A stretch of DNA of 64,000 nucleotides from Aristolochia californica (GCA_029961685.1 JARWKL010000010.1:27564067-27628066), one strand, 5' to 3'; counted from the first letter of the stretch, positions 50,200-61,357 are shown. Numbers and translations: made by a program. Notes: a model not told the origin generated them from the sequence alone.

Positions 50200-51440
50200 G
50201 TCAGGAAGGCCTAAAGGTAATGGAGTTTCCATTTCAATTAAATAGAAAAAACTCATTCATTCTAGAGAACTATGTCTTCTAGTTTACTTTATAATTTCCA
50301 AATTATGCATTGTAGGGTCCATGCTCTGTTATTTAATCTCATCCATTCAGAATGATACTTAATGTGAGCTACAATAGTATCATTTACTAGTCTAAGATTA
50401 TTTTTGTTTTGCAGAGCGAGAATTCTTGCTACTCGTGCCATTCTTAGTTGATCTAATAGACGTTCTCTATAGATCATTTTATAAAGCTATGGCATTTAGC
50501 TTTCTTTTTATTCTTTTGATCTTGCACCTTATTTTGTAGGCTCGATCATTATGTCTGTTCCACCAATAATTATACATTATTTGGGATGGGATTGTGTCAT
50601 CTTCTGGTTGAAGAGTGTCTCTTTGTTGTAGAGCAAGAGCTAGATTTTCTCTACAAAATTCTAAACGATCGAATAGTTACAAAATTTTAAACGATCTAAT
50701 ATTTTCCACCTATAGATCATTCTGGTGTCCTTGTAAAAGGGGTTTTATACCTTGATGGACTGGAAGATGAACTTAAATGTTATTTTAATGCTAAGACATA
50801 TATTAGAAGTTCTTGCATTTTATCTTTGTTTAAGTTTTCTAAACTTTTTTTTTACTTCTGTTAGTTCTTTGAAAAAAACAAGACTATTTTCATGGTCAAT
50901 TTTTTCTAGAATATTTTCTAGGATAGTTTGACATTTTATTATTTCTCTATGTTTATGTTCATCATAGAGGAAATTTACTTTTTGCTGTAGATTTTCAACA
51001 ACATTTTCTAACCTGGATGGGTCTTTCCATAAGCCTCTAAGGTTTGGTTGGAATAGGTGACTATGTCATAGTTTCCTATTGATGGGCCTAAGGCTTTGTA
51101 TGGGCTATGTGCCATCATCGATGTGAAGTGGAACATAGGCGTTGAGCCTTGAGTTGCTTATTCCTTCGAATTTAGAACTCGTGGAGGCTCTATTGGAAGA
51201 AGTAGAGGGCCTATCCTGTTCGAGGGAAAAGCTAGGCCTAGTGTTGATAATCACTAGTTTTCCTTCTATCTCTTTTATGCTTTTTCAGGAGAGGGGAAGG
51301 TGTCTAGGAGCCATAGGTTGGACTACCCATTCTGTTGGCCATGTTAACTCTCTAGGGTCGAGTTTTTCGATGGTCAAAATTTCAAAATATCCAATATTCC
51401 GTGATTTTCTTTGAATCCTTAACTGGAACCTTTCCAATAT
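50200..51440 (-). other. Unassigned part of the pararetrovirus (gene II/III position)
   Basis: A short frame at 50477-50289 (62 codons, Arg/Leu-rich, helix-prone) sits just before the coat-protein region. Otherwise the frames are broken. By position this may hold remnants of an aphid-transmission or virion-associated gene, but no motif supports that. Confidence 0.35.
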
Positions 51441-51449
51441 TGATTCCTC

Positions 51450-52060
51450 TTGCAACTACGCATATGAGTATGCGCATTACTCTTCTTCCTGGTTAAATGT
51501 CATTTTTGACCAGTTGTCTGTATAGATTTTTAAGGACAAAGTATTCCGGATATGTTTATCGTCTAAATCTATTTGTAGATAGGGCCGGTTGTAAAGGAGA
51601 CTGGGCCTAATCCTAAGTTTGCTCTAACTCCTCCAAGTAGGGCCTTTTCAATATTATTCCTCACTGAGTTATCTACGATAGCTGCTATGAAGGGTAAATT
51701 TTGGTTGATTCGTATCAAGGGATCTAATCCTATATGCACTCATCCATAATGGACGTATTTGAATATTTTTTAGCTTAGCTAAATCTAATTCACTTAATAA
51801 TCTGTAGCAGAAAGTACCTGAGTTAGTATTCTGTATTTCTACAGATAGTTCCTTCTGGAAAACAAAGGATTTCTTCTAGAACTCAATCCAGTCTTTATTG
51901 TAGACTTCAGTTATCCGAGGGACACTAATTGTCCACTTTTGTCCATCCTGCATAAGATTAAGATATTTTTTGTATTCTCCCTGTGTTTCATGATGTACAT
52001 GAATACTATTTTGAAGAGAAGTACATTCTATTCCTATTTGTTCAGACATTGATGAATTTT
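51450..52060 (-). pseudogene. Pararetroviral movement-protein remnant
   Basis: On the minus strand pieces read WTISVPRITEVYNKDWIEF then a stop, SGTFCYRLLSELDLAKLK, and after a frameshift FIAAIVDNSVRNNIEKALL, GLGPVSFTT and IDLDDKHIRNTLSLKIYTDN. The arrangement fits the 30K-type movement protein of caulimovirids (a conserved Asp in the central strand region, then a G-x-x-x-F-x-x-x-P-x-Y/F-like stretch). At least one stop and two frameshifts are visible. Confidence 0.7.
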
Positions 52061-52365
52061 AGTTGAGACGTTATCTCTTCTAATTTTTGGAACAAAATCT
52101 GGAGAAGACGTTCCAATTGATATAAAGTTATGAACAGAGAGGTATGTTGAACAACAAGTTCTCTTAGTTCATTGTTTTGAGTTAAAGCGTAGATGTCTCG
52201 TATAAGAGGATCTTTATCTACACTTTGTTGGTTTTTTATTGAAGCTATTTTAAAAATAACTTCTTGTAATTCTTTTCAACTTGGTTTGTTATTAACCAAT
52301 TTAGTTTTCATCTCTCGGACATGTTCTAATATCCTAGAGTGTTGAATTTCATAATCCACAAAACT

Positions 52366-52587
52366 TTATAGGTCTGTAAGGAGTTTTACTATTGATTGAG
52401 TATATCCTCCTTTGAGTATCTCAAGATGGGTATTTATTCTTCTCTTGAGCTTTTGTACTTGTTCGTTAACGTCGCTTTCTATTCCAAGGCATAGGAAGAC
52501 AACGTATTTTGTAGTGTATTTCTCACAACAACTTTTCATAAAGAAAATGTGATGAATATCACCAACTAAATCCATTATATTGTTCAA
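52366..52587 (-). pseudogene. Small frame near the 5' end of the pararetrovirus
   Basis: A 73-codon frame between the primer site and the movement-protein remnant. It has a helix-prone C-terminal half (VNEQVQKLKRRINTHLEIL). It may be a small leader gene or an exon-like remnant; no family is recognised. Confidence 0.35.
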
Positions 52588-52822
52588 TATTGGATTATGT
52601 TTGTCATGCCATCCATGTGGATAGCCTATTATTGGACAAATATGAGTCTATCCAGTTTTTAACACTGTGTCATATGAAGGACGTTAAGTTCCTTCTGACT
52701 GACCGATTGAGGTCTTTGGTATATTTGTAATTTATAAATGTTGTTTGGGATGTGACTGATTTTGGGTTGTAACTGTTTTGGGAGTATGTAAACCTAAACA
52801 GAAATAACTAAAGCTAATCCTT

Positions 52823-52835
52823 GGCTCTGATACCA
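52823..52835 (-). other. tRNA-Met primer-binding site of the pararetrovirus
   Basis: On the minus strand the sequence reads TGGTATCAGAGCC, an exact match to the site complementary to plant initiator tRNA-Met, where minus-strand DNA synthesis starts in Caulimoviridae. It marks the conventional start of the viral map and gives the orientation of the insertion. Confidence 0.85.
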
Positions 52836-52838
52836 TTT

Positions 52839-53465
52839 TTTCACACTACCATTTTGAACACAATGTAGTATCTGATAGGCTCAACATGACTTCTACTGCT
52901 ACTTAGTCCTATTCGGGGTTTGACCCTATTCATGTCGGCTAACCACCAAGTGGGCTAAATCATCATACCACCGGTGATGGAAGACTTTGTGTCTAATCAC
53001 ATTGATAACACCATTAGTAGCACAATTTTAAACTACCCATTTTGTTATCATCAAAATACTGGCGACCAATCATGATTTGTCCATTCTAACTATCTCCCCC
53101 TTTTTTATGATGACAAAATCCCTAGCTTAAAGTATAAAAATAATCAAAGTACCTGTTGATAATTTTGAAAAATGGTATGAGATTACCAAATGAGCATATC
53201 CAAAATTCATCAACCATATGATGTAAGGTCCTAAAAGGTCTAGCATTATAACTCATGGACTTAACTTCCTTAGGGTGGGCTTCCCTAGTTTTAAACATGC
53301 ATTGGAACTTTACTCCCCCTAAATTTGAACATGTAATGTATTCTTCTGTGAACCAACCTAACTACATGAGGTGTGGAGTCCCCTTAATTTATGCTAAAAT
53401 TTATCTCCTAGATATGTCATTTTCTATCCCTCTTGAATAAATATTTTCTCTCCCTTTTTGTCATC
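52839..53465 (-). other. Decayed retroelement 3' end remnants
   Basis: Read on the minus strand, TTTGTCATCATAAAAAAGGG (then GGGAGATAGTTAG, near 53085-53120) and TGACAAAAAGGGAGAGAAAA (near 53445-53465) resemble the polypurine region that follows RNase H in large copia elements of the Maximus/SIRE type. No coding domain is recognised. Confidence 0.4.
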
Positions 53466-53470
53466 CATAA

Positions 53471-53784
53471 TGTTGAAGAGCAGATATGGAAGAGTTTTAC
53501 ATAACTCTCACAAGAAGAAGTCTTAGATAGCCAGAATTATTATGGAAGGAGGTTTCATAGAAGAGTTTCAGTTAAAAGGTGTTTTAGGTATGTTAGTCTT
53601 CTATTTATGTTCAGTTGTTTAATTATGTTAGGACTTATCTTTAAGTGTTAGACTTTGGGTGTAATCGGGACAGGGTAGTTTAATTGTAATTAGACCCTAC
53701 TACTTTCCTCTATTATAAATAGGGGTTCATGTACTCATATTACAAGAAATTAGTGAAGTTTTTCTCTTTTCGAGAAAATCAACA
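53471..53784 (+). mobile_element. Solo LTR (family of the 2.0-kb element), perfect TSD
   Basis: This 314-bp LTR starts TGTTGAAGAG and ends AAATCAACA. It matches the LTRs at 22783-23093 and 24481-24795 along its length (for example AATTATTATGGAAGGAGGT). It contains a TATAAATAG promoter box at 53714-53722. The 5-bp target duplication CATAA at 53466-53470 and 53785-53789 is perfect. No primer site or interior follows, so the element was removed by LTR-LTR recombination. Confidence 0.92.
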
Positions 53785-53789
53785 CATAA

Positions 53790-54562
53790 AAAAAGTATGA
53801 ACAAAGAAGGTTCAAGTAGAGATAAAGGTAGAGAAAATAAGAAATTTTAATTTGTTTTCATGACAAAGGAGATAGATGGGATGTGCAGATATTCTCCAAT
53901 GATACCAATTGTTATGTAGATGTTCCAATTATTAAGGTATTGATATTGCTATACCAGTTGTTAGATATACAAACATCATCTAATATATTTTATACCAATT
54001 TCTAAATGTTTAATTGTTTAAAAGTACCATCTAGTATCAAAGTATGGGGGCCTAATCGGATATGAAGGTTATACATGTAAGTGTTCATCCTAGGCTACAT
54101 ATGGGATACCCATTATTCTAATCTTGAGTTGGCTAGTCAATAAGGATTGTTCATGCCTAATTTGCTACCTAGCTTAGAAAACCGATCAACTCCTATGGGC
54201 AATAAAAATATCCGCTCATTGTTCTTTTCGATAGGAATTTTTTTTGTTGGCCTAATTCTCGAGAAAGTGGTTGATATCAATTGTTGATAGTAGATGTTCC
54301 CAATTCTGTTTATATCGAGAATAAGGAGTCAGGTTCTTCCTTAAGTTAATGACTTTCGAGTATCATAATAGATAAGAGTTTTGTCTTTGATTCAATCCAT
54401 AGATTAAGATGTTCATTTATAGGAGTTGTATATGACAACTGCCAATTGTTGTGTACTAAATTGGAAAAGGAGCCATACAATGTTGTTTCTTAGAAAACCA
54501 AGAAATTGATATCAATAGTTATTACATGATACCAATAGTTGGTTCAAGAAATTTGCATGTTT
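53790..54562. other. Intergenic DNA between two solo LTRs
   Basis: AT-rich, with recurring ATACCAATTG/ATACCAGTTG words at 53900-54000 and 54510-54535. No gene is recognised. Confidence 0.5.
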
Positions 54563-54567
54563 TCTAT

Positions 54568-54934
54568 TGTAGAATTTAGGACTCTTTCATAATGATCTCG
54601 AGCCAAAGAGGGAGAGGAGAAGAAGAGAAGAAGAGAAAAAGAGAGAAAGGAGAGAGAGTTTAGAGATCGACTTCAAAGAGAAGGGAGAGGAGAGTTTGGA
54701 TGCATTAAAGAAGAGAGGAGAGAATTAAAGCTCTACGCTTAGCCAAGGGCCTCTATTTATAGTTTTTACAATACCTTAGGGCTATAACATTACAAGAGAA
54801 GAGACATAACTAGACAAGTAATTACATTTTCATACCATCTTTATGAGAAGTCTTCTTATTTACCAATATGCCACACCTCTTGGATGTGTGGGCTTTCTTC
54901 TTTGGACATGTGGACTTGAGCCCATCTTCTAACA
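54568..54934 (-). mobile_element. Solo copia-type LTR, perfect TSD
   Basis: On the minus strand the LTR starts TGTTAGAAGATGGGCTCAAG, closely like the LTR start of the outer element at 25549, and ends CTAAATTCTACA at 54568. A (GA)-rich block and a minus-strand TATAAATAG box lie inside. The 5-bp target duplication TCTAT at 54563-54567 and 54935-54939 is perfect. No primer site or purine tract adjoins it. Confidence 0.9.
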
Positions 54935-54939
54935 TCTAT

Positions 54940-55149
54940 CATTTAGCAACTATTGCATCTACTCTTTCTATCAAATAGTAGCTTGCAAGAATTTGAGTAC
55001 CCAATTAAGTTTATGATTGAATGTTGAATACCAAATAAAGTACGAAAAAGTCTTCTTATAGCCTCTAGGTATGATTATCTAGGTTCTTATTGGATTTTAG
55101 TGGATAGGCAAAATTGTAAGCATAATGTGCTAACTGCCAAGAATGGTAG
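54940..55149. other. Intergenic DNA
   Basis: No feature is recognised. Confidence 0.45.
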
Positions 55150-55970
55150 TGTTGAATTTAGGATCCCGTGACAAGGCCCTCGACCAAGGTAGTAAAAGAG
55201 TAGAGGAAGAAAAGGAGGAGAGGAGAGAAAGAAGAGAGAACCTGACTAGAGAGATGGAGAGAGAGAGTTTGGGAGATGAGACAATTCTAGGAACGAATTT
55301 GAGAGAGAAGAGCAGAGACTCAATGATCTACCTCATGCCTTGAGTCTCTATTTATAGTTGTGGAAGGAGGTTTACAATGACCACAATGCCCTTATGGATA
55401 CAAACTTTGTAAAAGAAAAGATATATCTAAACATATATCATCTTCTTTAATTACACCCTTGTGTCATCCTTATGAGAAGACCTTCAAATTACCTCATTTG
55501 CTGCCTCCTTGACACGGGAGAAGTATTTACTTTGATGCTACTTCAAGATGTCTTCCAATACCCCCTCAGGCTGGGGGAGAGAAAACATTATAGATACCCA
55601 CCTTGATGTATATAGTAGTTAAAATATTGAATGTGACTAATTTCGTAAGAATGTCTACCACCTGCCCTTATGATTAAACATGTTTGAGATATAAGATACT
55701 AGCCTGAAATTTCTCTTGTATAAAGTCGCAATCTACCTCAAAGTGTTTTGTCCTCTTATGGAGGACATGATTTGAAGTAATATAAATAGTTGCTTGGTTG
55801 TCACAATATAATTCCATAGAAACTCCTTTATAGAATCCCAATTCAGTAAGAATGGATCTGATCCATAGAAGCTCATTGATTGTGTGGATCATAGCTCTAT
55901 ATTTTGCTTTTGCACTAGACCTCGCAATAACATTGCTTTTTGCTTCTCCATGTAACCAGGTTACCTCCAA
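55150..55970 (-). mobile_element. Copia 3' fragment: RNase H and 3' LTR
   Basis: On the minus strand an RNase H remnant (55970-55674) with VIARSSAKAKYRAM, LYCDNQATIYITSNHVLHKR and HFEVDCDFIQEK is followed by a purine tract (CAGCCTGAGGGGG) and the 3' LTR 55560-55150. The LTR starts TATTGGAAGA and ends CCTAAATTCAACA, with an internal TATAAATAG box. The element is cut at 55970-55975, exactly where hAT-type sequence begins, so everything upstream (gag to RT) is gone. Confidence 0.85.
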
Positions 55971-55975
55971 CTAGG

Positions 55976-56790
55976 GGTGACATCGAGCCAAACCGAGCTC
56001 AAACCTGCATATATTTGAGCTGGGTTTGATATAAATACTTCGAATTCGAGCTTGAGTTGATCCTAGTCTTAAGCCTAAAATTATAATCGAGCTCCAACCC
56101 AAGAATTTTAACCGATTTTGAGCTCAAGATCGAGTCGGGTTTGAGCTCCAACCAATATTTAAAACTTTGCATAAAATATATGTCAAATAAATTATATATA
56201 AAATAATACATAAATTTGGGCATGGCCTCTGTACATAAACCCTACACAAATTTGTCTATACACTACATGTAAAATAGTTCATAAATAATGCTAAATATTA
56301 TGCATAAACTTTATTCAATAATCAAAATAGAATAATTTAAATAAAATATCAATATCAAATTTACAATCACCCAAAAAAAAAATTATAAATCCATTAAAAA
56401 TTTATAAACTCCAGCTCTTTTTCTTTGTGCTAGAAAAAAATATGTTAAGTCCCCGTTCGCATGAGCAAAATTCCCACCTATGACAAAAACAAGAGAATAA
56501 AATTTATTATTGTCTGATAAAAAAAATACTTGTCTAAACTTATTGTGCCAATGTGACTTATTTAAAAACATGACTTATACACAAAACATCACTTTTATAC
56601 ACTCTTGAGCTTAGCCAAGTTCAAACCTGCATATATTTGAGTTTTGCTTGATTTAAATATTGAGAACTTGAACTCAACCTCGAGACTAAAATTGGCATCG
56701 AGCTCAAGCCCAAGAATGTTAGCCTTTGAGCTCAATCTCGAGCCGCGTCCAAAGTTTAACCCACATTTAAAACTTTTCATAAAAAATATT
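55976..56790 (-). mobile_element. hAT terminal fragments of the 16.8-21.3 kb family
   Basis: The left end TAGGGGTGACATCGAGCC is one substitution away from the terminus at 16789. The following ~600 bp match 16800-17470 (AT-rich blocks such as TGTCAAATAAATT and ATAAATCCATTA). From about 56607 a second end-like stretch begins (GAGCTTAGCCAAGTTCAAAC, then CTGCATATATTTGAG), so two truncated ends lie in tandem. No transposase is retained. Confidence 0.82.
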
Positions 56791-56799
56791 TAATATTAA

Positions 56800-57620
56800 G
56801 TTTGAAGAATCCTAAAAGCATACATCAAACCTCTTGTGTCTACACACCACAACAAAATGGTGGGGTTGAAAGAAAAAATAGACACCTTGAGGTTACTCGG
56901 GCCTTCCTTCAACATATGCATGCACCCCACTTCTATTGGCCCCATGCTATCCTTATTGCATATTTTCTTATCAATAGATTACCATCATCCATTTTTAATG
57001 ATCAATCACCATTCTCCTGTTTGGGGTACTCTTGTACTAAAAAAGAATGTGTGTTATAATCTTTCACTCAAGAAAATGTTTGTATCCAAAGATATGACTT
57101 TTTTAAGAGCAACCTTTTTATTCGTCCACACGTGCCCCACCTGGTTTCTCTCTTGTGAATGAGTTTCCTAAGCCAGTTGTGTCCATCGACAACTCCGCGA
57201 TTCATAGCTGAGATTACTGATCTTTTCAACTCCCTAAAGCATTTGCTGACACCTCACTTGTAGAGTCTCCAACTCCTTTAGATGTAATTTCTCCAGCTTC
57301 CCCTCATTTTGTTGTCCTCCATTTAATACTCGACCAATTGGCTCTTTGAAAAGAGCTGAGGTCTAGTACCAGACCTCTCACCCCATATCCATTTTTTTAT
57401 GAACTCATCAATTATCACTATCTTGTCATCTGTATCATCTTCCTCTATTTTTCACCTCGAAGGAGTCAAACGAGTGTCATTTTGCTTATACCACCCCTCA
57501 TCTCGGTCAAAACTACAGCCATTTGTTTGGCCAAATTCTATGAATTACATACGATGTTGTATTCTATGAATAGAAGGACATCGTTAGTTGTCAACACAGC
57601 CGCTCAAAAGTGGCACATAT
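56800..57620 (+). pseudogene. Copia integrase fragment
   Basis: It begins IHQTSCVYTPQQNGGVERKN then RHLEVTRAF, the catalytic-Glu end of copia integrase (P-Q-Q-N-G-x-x-E-R). It runs through HFYWPHAILIAYFLINRLPS and, in later frames, decayed linker sequence to about 57600. It lies on the opposite strand to the RNase H fragment at 55674-55970, so the two are not halves of one simple element. Confidence 0.85.
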
Positions 57621-57725
57621 ATACTAAAGCAATACAAACATAACTGAAAAACTAATCATATTCAACGTAGTAATTATTGACATGAGGAAAAACAATGTGA
57701 CAATTTTTCATGAACATAACAGATA

Positions 57726-57848
57726 GCTGCACGGACAAGACTTCCATCCTCTCAAAAACAGGCAAGGCTGCACGGACAAGACTTCCATCCTCTCAAAAAC
57801 AGCCAAAGCTGCACGGACAAAACTTCCATCTTCTCAAAAACAGGCAAA
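57726..57848. repeat. Three 41-bp tandem repeats downstream of the DUF506 gene
   Basis: The copies at 57726-57766, 57767-57807 and 57808-57848 each start GCTGCACGGACAA and differ at only a few positions. They lie 300-420 bp beyond the DUF506 stop codon on the minus strand and may fall in its 3' UTR. Confidence 0.95.
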
Positions 57849-58143
57849 GCCTTTTTCACACTACTTATCGCTTGTGGTAGAACACATACCTGTACGCAGC
57901 AATCTCAAGCAAAGCACAGGAACCAACCAGTGTATACACCACAGAATATGGGCCAATGCCATGCCACCAACAAAAAGAAATGAATTACTATTTACTTCTG
58001 TGGGATTAATGGGAATCTGACTTTCTTTTTCAGTTCCCAGCTTATTAGGTACCCAAAAAAATGTGTTATTCTGCAATTAAGAAGCCCGAACGATGTTCTT
58101 GATACTACAGTAAGAAAAATTGAATACTTCTGTTTCCGCTCCA

Positions 58144-58680
58144 TCAACGATTGTACAAGTCTACAGGCTGCCTCCATCTGTCAATCTTCACTCTGCGGTT
58201 GTTACTACTGTCACGCACTGCGGGTCTCAGAAATCTGTCTGCCTCGATCTCAGCCAGGAGAGCAGATTTTAATCTCCTCAGATGCCCAATACATTGTCTA
58301 TGGCAAGAACCAGTTATAATATCGATGTGGGGGTTGCTCCAGGTTTCCTGGCTCAGCTTTCTCTCATATTCTGAATGCCACTTTGCTTGCAAATAAGCCA
58401 ATGACCTCCAAGGAGGGAGAGGCATGGAGTTCTGCTCCAGTGAGTTCCTTGCAGCTTCTGCCATGACTTGAAGGTACTGTCTGAGTTTGGTCAGAGTGCC
58501 AACATACACAACAGGAAGAGATTTCAATAACCTGGCATATGATTGGACCGCTCTGGCTATCTCAAAGTGACTTCTGAAGTCGATATCAATAATCATGCGT
58601 TCAGTGTTGCTAGTTCCATCAATGACTACATCAATGTATTCATGATCACCTTAAAAAAATACAGCATATAATCAGGATAT

Positions 58681-58736
<56 letters not shown>

Positions 58737-59798
58737 TACCTCCTGGGACCTTGCCGAAACCATGCCACTTTGATGAACATACAGCAGCATCATAACCAGA
58801 AAATTGGAGATGCTTGACAACAGAATTCCGAATGCACCTTGCATTGCAAGTGCCACTCTGAATATACTGAAGGTCTTTCTCATTGATTGAAAGTATTAGA
58901 GACTGGACCATCGCGAGCAAGTCATTCTCAAACTGACCTGCATCCTTGTGAAACTGCACACGACCAACAGTCTGTTAGATGTAATCGTGACAAGCTATAA
59001 ACAAGAAAGCATTAAAAAAAGTGCTGCAAGACAAGATTACGATATAGCCGCTTCCCCCGGCAGGAGAGAAGCTCTTACATGAATAATTACTAACACTTTC
59101 AGTGATAGGTAACTATCAAAATACTGGCAAGAAAACTACCTTGCCTACTGGTTTTAGTTGCTAAACAAATCCAATCAATATAACACCTCAGTGGTGCCTA
59201 GAAACCATGTTTACTTTATGTGCGTGTTAAGCACCACCAAAGCATATAGAGTACAGAAAAATTCATCTTTACCCCCACCGATTAGAGAAACCTTCTACTG
59301 TTAAAAAAGCTAGGCATTCTACAAATTCATCAATCTCAGACACCTACGGTGCTCAAGAAAACCAGACTCTTGACTTAAGTTAAGCACAGGACTGAGCATA
59401 TGAAAATCAGAGAGCTGGTCACAGAAGGAGATGAACCAGCACGCACTAAACCTTAGATTGCAAGGTAAAAATTGATGATTGGAACATCTAGCTTTCTTCT
59501 CAAGGTAAGTTTAGATACATCTAAATGAACAACATTAATCAACAACAAATGCTTTACATGAGACCTAGAGATCTAATTGCATAAAGTAAAAACAATCAAA
59601 TTTACTAATCAAGTCAAAATTTTCAACCCTTCAAAAAACATTTCATTTGAATATTTAAGCATAATCCGGGCACTGGCTAATGATTTCAGCCAAAAAAGAT
59701 CACTACCGCAATCTACAAACCAAATCTTGAAGTAGAAAATGAAAAATTTTGTTCTTCTTGTTCCACAAGTAAAGTAACAAGTACAACAACAATAACTA

Positions 59799-59829
<31 letters not shown>

Positions 59830-60299
59830 AAATTATAGAAAGATAGAGAAACGAATTAAACATTCCAAACAGAACAAAACCGTCTACCAAGAACTTCCCA
59901 AAAGAGTAACAGAAAGCAGCAAAAGGAAAGAAAGAAATAGAACCTTACCGATATCTTCTCAGCCAGATGGGTTAAATCAGAATACTCAGAATCGCTATCA
60001 CTACAGGACCTAGACTCTGCTCCCGAACTGCTGCTCTCCAAAAATTCACTCACCATAGCTGCCAGGTCATGCTCACTCTCGTGGCTGAAACCCCCAATCT
60101 GACCAACAAACTGCTCGCCTCCTCCGGCTAACCTAAGCAAAAGATCCCCTGCAGCGGCACAGATTCGGCAATCCGGTTCAACATGATTTCGGGCATTTAC
60201 GGCGACCGCCATAGTATGCGTGACATCCCCGCGCTCAAAAGCCCACTCGAACCTCGTTCTGGTTCTTGGCGCAGACTCCAGTTTCGCCATTAAAAGCAT
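58144..60299 (-). CDS. DUF506 / PDDEXK-like family protein
   Basis: This is a plant protein of the DUF506 (PDDEXK-like nuclease-fold) family. One Arabidopsis member has been linked to root-hair growth control; most are uncharacterised. Three minus-strand exons join in frame: 60299-59949, 58953-58740 and 58649-58144, giving 356 aa. The Ser/Asp-rich acidic stretch at residues about 89-106 (SSSSGAESRSCSDSDSE) is usual for the family. The family signature GYDAAVCSSKW is at 170-180 and IIDIDFRSHFEIAR at 208-221, followed by the typical basic C-terminus. A second in-frame ATG three codons downstream (60290) is an equally good start. No defect is seen. Nuclease activity is not shown for the family and is not claimed. 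Confidence 0.94.
58686..58723. repeat. (GA)n microsatellite in DUF506 intron 2
   Basis: About 19 GA units lie 16 nt inside the donor of intron 2 (donor at 58739). In the transcript sense it is (CU)n just downstream of the donor. It is probably length-polymorphic. Confidence 0.95.
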
Positions 60300-61357
60300 G
60301 GAAAACTCGAAATTCAGGCTAAAGACGGCATGTACGCAAATATAAATGTTGCCACAAGAAGGATATCAACTTTAGAGCAAAAGAATGCAGACGAAAGATT
60401 CAGTCCGAAACGAATTACAAAAAAACGATAACAGCTTCAGTTTTTATAACGGAAATGGAAGGTCTTCAAATTTTCGGGAAGAATCAAAGAAACCACAAAA
60501 TTTCTCCCGCAATTCTATGAAAACCGTGCACTCGAAAAACCTAACTCCCCTATCGAATCACGATTCCAAAACTGATCAAAATTATTCGAAGATCCCCATT
60601 CTTGCCAATATTCGAAACCCTAATTCCCTCAAAGATAGCCACAATCCCAGTCTATTTCATCAGCCAACCCGCAATTCAGAACCATAAACCCTTTGGTCAT
60701 CCAAAATTACAACCGAAGAAGGAAATCGAAATGGAAAACAATTCAAATCACTGGACTTTTGCAATGCAACCCTCTGATCCAAAGGGAGGAAGAAGGATGA
60801 AATGCCCGCTGCAACCCAAAGGATGGAGCGCAAGATACCCCGAGACGGACTTAAATGAAAAAAAATGAAAAGCAATGTAGATGTGAAATACCTAAAATGC
60901 TCCCAACGATAATTTAAATGAAGGTAATTATTTCATGACCAGTTGCTCAGAACTTGGTCTCGTAACGAGGCTAGGTTCATGGTTAAAGCATCAAGAGATT
61001 TAATTTTTCGACAAGTTCACACGTGTCATAAAGAAAAGGATAACGACGCGTGGAAGGCCCTTACACGGCACATAAAGAGGATACCCGCCTCAACCTCGAT
61101 TCACGGTCTAGATTGCCTCGAAGATTTCATATCTTCGAATCAACGCGTAAAATTTAAATGCCTTGCCGTGAAAAAGGCGAGGGCAGTTTTGGTAAACTCC
61201 CCCTTACCTTGGAGCGGAAGAAATAAGGTCCGGCAGCCAATTCGTAACACTAAATAGACAGAATCGGCGGCTGAAGCGCGTGACACGGCGGCAGCGGTGA
61301 TCACGTGAGCCTGGAGTGTCTTTGTGAGCAGACGCTCGATTGACTGGCAGCCGCGGC
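60300..61357. other. Upstream region of the DUF506 gene
   Basis: It probably holds the DUF506 leader and promoter on the minus strand. An AT-rich TTTATATTT stretch at about 60338-60352 is rather close to the start codon for a TATA box. Open frames on the plus strand at 60385-60868 and 60943-61257 have no recognisable family. Confidence 0.45.

Larger units (their letters stand above)
44876..52835 (-). mobile_element. Endogenous pararetrovirus (Caulimoviridae), near full-length, defective
   Basis: The minus strand carries, in order from 52835 to 44876, a tRNA-Met primer site, a small frame, a movement-protein remnant, an unassigned stretch, a coat-protein region with a zinc-knuckle-like motif, a protease/reverse transcriptase/RNase H region, and a last frame overlapping the end of pol by a few bases. 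The span of about 8.0 kb equals one circular caulimovirid genome (7-8 kb), and the order matches caulimovirus/soymovirus-type genomes. There are no LTRs and no virus-type integrase, as expected: these viruses integrate by host repair. All major genes carry stops or frameshifts, so this copy cannot make virus. The genus is not assignable by eye. Confidence 0.87.

Noticed and set aside
55150..57620. Reading the RNase H and integrase pieces as one copia element
   Set aside because: They are on opposite strands with hAT ends between them; a single intact element is impossible without an inversion that cannot be shown here.
58151..58396. An 81-codon plus-strand frame over the last DUF506 exon
   Set aside because: It is the shadow of the real minus-strand coding exon, whose family motifs are clear.
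60385..61257. Plus-strand frames of 88-104 codons upstream of the DUF506 gene
   Set aside because: They lie in the promoter and leader region of the opposite gene and have no family resemblance or splice context.
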